Positions 59,479-64,000 of a DNA stretch of 64,000 nucleotides are shown here, one piece after another; position 1 is the first letter of the stretch, and every line of letters begins with the position of its first letter. The DNA is taken from assembly GCA_039111475.1 (NCBI GenBank), contig JBCCIP010000005.1:105235-169234 (forward strand). The letters are read 5' to 3'. This DNA comes from JAUIET01 sp039111475 (GTDB lineage Bacteria; Pseudomonadota; Gammaproteobacteria; Pseudomonadales; JAUIET01). A program made the position numbers and the translations under genes. The notes beneath the pieces are model-generated. The model was given only the letters and a program-made list of their open reading frames with translations. It had not been told where the DNA came from and made no database searches.

Positions 59479-62463
59479 ATGAAAATTCTGCAAAAAGTGA
59501 CCAACATGACTCTGCGAAGCAAGCTGATAGTCGCGTTGTTAGCTAGTTGCCTTGTACCGATGGCAATTGTATCTACAACTTATCTGTGGACTGCCAGCCA
59601 GTCGATTGAGGATCAAGCCTATCGCCAACTCGAATCAATCCGCGACTCAAAAAAGTCAGAGATAGAGGCTTATTTCCAGCAAATTAGCAGCCAGGTAACA
59701 ACCTTCTCAGAAAGTAAGACGATTGTGCAAGCAATGAAGGATTTTGAAAAAAGCTTTTATAGCCTGCCCATAGAGCGTTCTCTGAGTAGCAGTGAGCTGT
59801 CTACTTACCGCGAACACATTGCCAGCTTCTACCGAGATCATTTTGCTGCCAAGTACGAATTAGAGCATAAGGAAAGTATCAATATCAATCCACTACTGCC
59901 TACATCGACGCAGGCTATTACGCTGCAATATGATTATATAAGCAATAATTCGAATCCTCTTGGCAACAAGGATGCGCTGAACAGCACTAGTGACGGAAGT
60001 GCGTACAGCTTGCACCATGGAAACTACCACCCAATCATCCGGAATTATTTGGACGACTTTGGCTACTATGACATATTTCTTGTTGAGCCAGTTAGTGGCG
60101 ACATCGTGTATTCAGTGTTTAAGGAAATAGACTACGGAACGAGTCTGAAAACTGGTCCGTACAGCAATACCAACTTCGCTAAGGCGTTTAAGCGCGCCTT
60201 GTCCTTAGGGCCTGGTGATGCTGTTGCGCTGGAGGATTTTAAACCTTATTCACCATCATATGAAGCGCCAGCGTCATTCATTGCATCACCAATCTATGAT
60301 GGTAATTCGCTAGTAGGCGTACTGGTATTTCAAATGCCCGTCGGGCGTATCAATGAAATCATGGGCCAGTCCGCCGGCCTAGGTGAGACCGGAGAAACCT
60401 ACTTGGTCGGTGCTGATCGATATCTACGTTCGCAGTCTCGGTTCGAAAAATCCAGCACAATTCTCTCATCGAAGATTCTCAGCACTTCAATCACTAACGG
60501 AGAGAGCGGTTCCGAAGTAGTAACTAATCGATACGGAACCGATGCTCTAACGTCGTTCAGTCCGCTTGAGATAGAAGGATTATCCTGGACAATTGTTGCC
60601 GAAAAAGCTGAATCTGAAGCGTTACTTGCAGTCAGATCATTGATATGGACAACTCTGACGGCTTCTGCGGCCGGTATAGTATTCAGTGTCATTCTGGCAT
60701 TTAGCTTAGCGCGCGCTGTAATGCGCCAGCTGGGCGCTGACCCAATTGAACTCAGAGATGTCGCTATTACCATTACTGGTGATAATGAAAACTTTGATTT
60801 CGGCGATGTTGGCGAGCTAACCGGTGTGTTTCAGAATATGCACGAAATGCAGGAGAAAATTACTTCGGCCCAGGAGAGAGATCGTGCCATGTTGGCGGAG
60901 AACGGTCGAATCAGCCAGGCACTGAATAACGCAAGCAGTAATGTGATGATTGCAGACACTGACTTGAACGTCGTCTACATGAACGATGCAGCAGATGAAT
61001 TGTTTGCTGATTGGGAAGCTGATCTTAGAAGGGATCTGCCGAACTTTGAGGCGAAAAGTGTTGTTGGCTCCAGCATTGATGTATTCCATAAAAATCCGGC
61101 GCACCAGCGCAGCCTGCTTGAGCAACTCGACAAACAGTATCAGACCCAAATTGAGGTGGGCGGTCGAAAAATGCAGTTAGTAGTCAATCCCATTGTGAAT
61201 CACAGCGGTGAACGCCTTGGGTCCGTATTGGAGTGGCGTGACCGAACTCAAGAATCGCGCATTGAGACCGAAGTGCAAGAGGTTGTTGATCGTGCATTGC
61301 AAGGCGACCTGGGAAGTAGAATCTCATTAGAAGGCAAGCAGGGATTTTTTGGCAGCTTGTCGTCCAGCATGAACCAATTGGTTGAAATTGCGGAACAAAT
61401 TGTCGGTGATACCAGTCGAGTGGTGGGTGCTATGTCAAAGGGTAACCTGACAGAGACCATCGAGCGCGACTACAAAGGTTCGTTCCTGATGCTGAAGGAC
61501 GACGTCAATGCAACCATCCATCAACTGACTGAAGTTGTAGGCAACATTCAGACCGCATCCGTATCGGTAAAAACCGGGGCCAGCGAAATATCGCATGGCA
61601 ATACTGATCTAAGTCAACGCACTGAAGAGCAAGCGGCGAGCCTTGAACAAACGTCTTCCAGTATGGAACAAATGACGAGCACTGTGCGACAGAACGCAGA
61701 CAATGCTGCTCAAGCCAACGAATTAGCTCAGTCGACCCGGGAGCAGGCGGAAAAAGGCGGAGCAGTGGTTAATGATGCGGTCCGCGCTATGGAAGAAATC
61801 AATGATTCCAGCAAACGAATTGCTGACATTATCGGCGTCATAGATGAAATTGCATTCCAGACCAATTTATTGGCACTTAATGCATCGGTAGAGGCGGCGC
61901 GAGCCGGTGAGCAAGGGCGCGGTTTTGCGGTAGTTGCCAGCGAAGTACGCAACCTTGCCGGTCGCAGTGCGACTGCGGCGAAAGAAATCAAAGACTTGAT
62001 AGAAGACAGCGGTAAGAAAGTAGAAGATGGTTCGCGCCTGGTCAATGACTCTGGGCAAACGCTGGAACAAATCGTTGCTAGCGTCAAGCAGGTTACTGAT
62101 ATTGTTGGTGAAATTGCCGCTGCCAGCCTTGAGCAGTCTTCCGGGATTGAAGAAGTTAACACGGCCGTCTCGCAAATGGACGAGCTTACACAGCAGAACG
62201 CCGCCTTGGTGGAGCAGGCGGCGGCCGCCAGCGAGTCTTTGGGCAGTCAAGCCGATGATTTGAATGGCATGGTGGATTTCTTCACCATTGGCCGAAACGG
62301 AATCGCAAGCGCACCACCTTCGCAGTCCAGCAGCGCCGCCGAGGAAGATCGCCGAAGTGCTAGCCGGCCCTGGTCAGACAGCCAAGCACAGGTTGATGCA
62401 CCAGGCATTCAGACAAAACGCACAGTCAATGGGAATGACGATCAGGAGTGGGAGGAGTTTTAA
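59479..62463 (+). CDS. large chemoreceptor with periplasmic sensor, HAMP, PAS and CheR tether
   Basis: 994-aa methyl-accepting protein. TM1 is ~14-36, a long periplasmic Cache-like sensor covers ~37-390 (DIFLVEPVSGDIVYSVFKE), and TM2 lies ~391-413. A HAMP-like region, a PAS-like domain (~480-590; ASSNVMIADTDLNVVYMND) and a second HAMP follow. The signalling domain holds IAFQTNLLALNASVEAARAG. A ~50-residue flexible Ser/Pro/Asp tail ends in EWEEF, fitting the xWxxF CheR/CheB-binding pentapeptide. Located in the che operon between cheW and the STAS gene. Ligand unknown. Confidence 0.92.
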   Translation: MKILQKVTNMTLRSKLIVALLASCLVPMAIVSTTYLWTASQSIEDQAYRQLESIRDSKKSEIEAYFQQISSQVTTFSESKTIVQAMKDFEKSFYSLPIERSLSSSELSTYREHIASFYRDHFAAKYELEHKESININPLLPTSTQAITLQYDYISNNSNPLGNKDALNSTSDGSAYSLHHGNYHPIIRNYLDDFGYYDIFLVEPVSGDIVYSVFKEIDYGTSLKTGPYSNTNFAKAFKRALSLGPGDAVALEDFKPYSPSYEAPASFIASPIYDGNSLVGVLVFQMPVGRINEIMGQSAGLGETGETYLVGADRYLRSQSRFEKSSTILSSKILSTSITNGESGSEVVTNRYGTDALTSFSPLEIEGLSWTIVAEKAESEALLAVRSLIWTTLTASAAGIVFSVILAFSLARAVMRQLGADPIELRDVAITITGDNENFDFGDVGELTGVFQNMHEMQEKITSAQERDRAMLAENGRISQALNNASSNVMIADTDLNVVYMNDAADELFADWEADLRRDLPNFEAKSVVGSSIDVFHKNPAHQRSLLEQLDKQYQTQIEVGGRKMQLVVNPIVNHSGERLGSVLEWRDRTQESRIETEVQEVVDRALQGDLGSRISLEGKQGFFGSLSSSMNQLVEIAEQIVGDTSRVVGAMSKGNLTETIERDYKGSFLMLKDDVNATIHQLTEVVGNIQTASVSVKTGASEISHGNTDLSQRTEEQAASLEQTSSSMEQMTSTVRQNADNAAQANELAQSTREQAEKGGAVVNDAVRAMEEINDSSKRIADIIGVIDEIAFQTNLLALNASVEAARAGEQGRGFAVVASEVRNLAGRSATAAKEIKDLIEDSGKKVEDGSRLVNDSGQTLEQIVASVKQVTDIVGEIAAASLEQSSGIEEVNTAVSQMDELTQQNAALVEQAAAASESLGSQADDLNGMVDFFTIGRNGIASAPPSQSSSAAEEDRRSASRPWSDSQAQVDAPGIQTKRTVNGNDDQEWEEF

Positions 62464-62496
62464 GCTACTGCCATTGCTACTCGATAAGGGAATAAC

Positions 62497-63000
62497 GTGG
62501 AATCAAAAGCCAAAGCCAAGAAGTCACCGACAAAGCCTAAGACAACCAAGGCTTCTAAGAAAACCGTGTCGATAAAGCCGAAAACGGTCAATAAAAAAAA
62601 GAAATCGTTGGATAAGCCTGCCATGAAAGACAGTAAGAAGCAGGCTTGCGCCGCGAATCAGACAGACGCCAAAGAGACGAACGACGTCGTAGTGCTTGTG
62701 CCGAATTTGAGTCTGGGTGAAGTAACTGACTTAAGAAAGGCACTTGCTCGGAGCGTAGATGGTTCGACCGAGGTCAAGATAGACGCGAGCGCTGTGCAAA
62801 GTGCATCGACGGCAAGTATGCAATTACTGCTGTCATTCGTTCAACACGTATCCACACTTAAGTCAGTAGAATTGATATGGGTGGGCGTTAGTGAAGCATT
62901 TATTGATGCGGCCACCTTGCTCGGAATTGCGGAGCCAATGAATATCAACAAGTCAGAGGATTCGCCTGAAGAAGACGATGATCTCTGTCCAGTATTCTGA
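62497..63000 (+). CDS. STAS domain protein with lysine-rich N-terminus
   Basis: 167-aa protein. Residues 1-50 are extremely basic (about 20 Lys; KSPTKPKTTKASKKT, KTVNKKKKSLDK), like a histone-H1 or MlaB-unrelated nucleic-acid-binding tail. Residues ~62-150 form a STAS domain (VVLVPNLSLGEVTDLRKAL, SASTASMQLLLSFVQHV). The phospho-serine site region is DASAVQSASTASM. The acidic tail is EDSPEEDDDLCPVF. STAS proteins occur in some chemotaxis operons beside CheA, but this extension is not something I know. Its stop overlaps the cheR start by one base. Confidence 0.82.
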   Translation: MESKAKAKKSPTKPKTTKASKKTVSIKPKTVNKKKKSLDKPAMKDSKKQACAANQTDAKETNDVVVLVPNLSLGEVTDLRKALARSVDGSTEVKIDASAVQSASTASMQLLLSFVQHVSTLKSVELIWVGVSEAFIDAATLLGIAEPMNINKSEDSPEEDDDLCPVF

Positions 63001-63866
63001 TGAATGGTCGTTCAGCGGCTAAGGCTCTGCCTGCTGAACACCAGGCTTTGCGCAATCGGCTAAGCGACGCGGAGTTTGATCATATTCGCCAACTGATTCG
63101 CTCAGTGACTGGCATCAGTATGAACGAATCCAAGCGTCAACTCGTGTGCCGACGTCTTGGCGGACGCATAGCAGAGCTTGGAATGCAGAGCTTTGCCCAG
63201 TACATTACGCTGTTGGAGTCCGGCAATGCGAAAGAAGTGGAGATTTTCTCCAATGCCGTGACCACCAATCTAACGTCTTTCTTTCGAGAAAATCATCATT
63301 TCGAGCATCTAAGTAACGCCATTTTGCCTGAGCTCTTGTCGCACAATAATCACGATACACGACGCTTGAGAATATGGTCTGCGGGCTGTTCCACTGGCGA
63401 GGAGCCCTACTCTATTGCAATGACATTGCGAGAGTCCGCCATTAATCTGAACCAATGGAATGCCAGAGTGCTGGCTACAGACCTGGACTCGGACGTATTG
63501 GCGCACTGCAGAAAAGGCCATTATTCGGCACAGACTCTGAGTAAAGTACCCGCTTCGCTGCGCAAGAAGTATTTCAAAGATGGTCCAGTTGGAAGTGCGG
63601 ATACCTCATCGAAGCTGAAAGAGTTGATTCAGTTCAATCAGCTGAACTTAATGTCTGACTGGCCGATGAAGGGTAAGTTTGACCTTATATTTTGCCGCAA
63701 TGTGATTATCTACTTTGACAAATCAACCCAACGGCAGCTGGTGGATCGCTTCGCTAATGCTCTGGCCGACGACGGGCACCTTATTATCGGCCATTCAGAG
63801 AGTCTGCTGAACGTATCGCAGCGATTCAAATTGATAGGCAAAACCATTTACAGGAAAAGTGGCTAG
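63000..63866 (+). CDS. cheR: chemoreceptor methyltransferase CheR
   Basis: 288-aa SAM-dependent methyltransferase that methylates receptor glutamates. The N-terminal helical domain (RSVTGISMNESKRQLVCRRL, NLTSFFREN) is followed by the SAM domain with WSAGCSTGEEPYSIAM, LATDLDSDVL and FCRNVIIYFD. It can dock on the EWEEF tail of the receptor encoded just upstream. Starts at TGATG overlap with the STAS gene; its TAG overlaps the cheD GTG. Confidence 0.96.
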   Translation: MNGRSAAKALPAEHQALRNRLSDAEFDHIRQLIRSVTGISMNESKRQLVCRRLGGRIAELGMQSFAQYITLLESGNAKEVEIFSNAVTTNLTSFFRENHHFEHLSNAILPELLSHNNHDTRRLRIWSAGCSTGEEPYSIAMTLRESAINLNQWNARVLATDLDSDVLAHCRKGHYSAQTLSKVPASLRKKYFKDGPVGSADTSSKLKELIQFNQLNLMSDWPMKGKFDLIFCRNVIIYFDKSTQRQLVDRFANALADDGHLIIGHSESLLNVSQRFKLIGKTIYRKSG

Positions 63867-64000
63867 TGGCGGTATATCGGATGAAGCCGGTGCCTGCGGA
63901 TCCTGTAAGCAATGGTTTAAAACTTGGCGAATGGAGTAATCAACACGATTGCGTTCTCGTGAAATTGCTGCCGGGCGAATACCACGTCGCGAGCGGTGGC
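63866..64000 (+). CDS. cheD: chemoreceptor deamidase CheD, N-terminal part (cut by window edge)
   Basis: 45 codons remain, with YRMKPVPADPVSNGLKLGEW and VKLLPGEYHVASGG. The LPGEYxV segment and location after cheR identify CheD, which deamidates receptor glutamines. GTG at 63866 overlaps the cheR stop (TAGTG); an ATG five codons later is an alternative. cheB probably follows outside the window. Confidence 0.85.
   Translation, partial: MAVYRMKPVPADPVSNGLKLGEWSNQHDCVLVKLLPGEYHVASGG

Noticed and set aside
1..64000. CRISPR array, insertion sequence, prophage or toxin-antitoxin pair
   Set aside because: No spaced repeat series, transposase, phage structural gene or recognisable toxin-antitoxin pair was seen on either strand.

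Overview
The window looks like chromosomal DNA of a free-living, motile, probably marine gammaproteobacterium outside the Enterobacterales. The left end carries the conserved gammaproteobacterial order miaB - phoH-like - ybeY - corC - lnt - leuS (all minus strand). The rest mixes housekeeping genes with a sulfatase/TonB-receptor pair, class II DAHP synthase, an ArsS radical SAM enzyme and a chemotaxis operon. Base composition looks moderate and even. I saw no integrase, transposase, phage gene or CRISPR array. I do not name a genus.

Layout. 1-5.8 kb: leuS-lnt-corC-ybeY-phoH-miaB block. 5.9-8.3 kb: a DUF1820 protein, then a translationally coupled PilZ/DUF1631 pair. 8.5-13.7 kb: lon behind a good sigma32-type promoter, two transporters and a 54-aa membrane peptide. 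13.8-29.3 kb: ABC exporter, esterase, Ada, SLC13-type transporter, a B12-type radical SAM protein convergent with rapA, nitroreductase, hydrolase, a winged-helix regulator with its membrane partner and a palindromic operator, and an EEP-family nuclease or phosphatase. 29.3-35.4 kb: FAD-linked dehydrogenase with DAHP synthase, purine nucleoside phosphorylase, mtnA with a phosphoribosyltransferase, and tRNA-Arg(CCT).

35.4-51.2 kb is the accessory part. It holds a secreted sulfatase and TonB receptor, a DUF819 transporter, a Bcr/CflA exporter, a GntR/FCD regulator, and a string of catabolic-looking enzymes: an FAD oxidoreductase, a nitrilase-family amidase, a ThDP enzyme, a PLP aminotransferase, a UxuA-like dehydratase and an SDR. 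The two divergent promoter regions of this block share the unusual 8-mer AATGGGAT (five copies), which suggests one regulon under the GntR protein. Between the aminotransferase and the UxuA-like gene lies a decayed C-terminal fragment of an aldehyde dehydrogenase, so the pathway has lost a step locally. This cluster is my best candidate for an undescribed system; its substrate is unknown.

51.2-64 kb: gpt, arsS, a PilZ protein, then a chemotaxis locus with cheV and a tandem-PAS chemoreceptor on the minus strand and cheA-cheW-mcp-STAS-cheR-cheD on the plus strand. The large chemoreceptor ends in a xWxxF tail that fits a CheR/CheB tether, and the STAS protein has an unusual lysine-rich N-terminal extension. 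The window cuts leuS on the left and cheD on the right.
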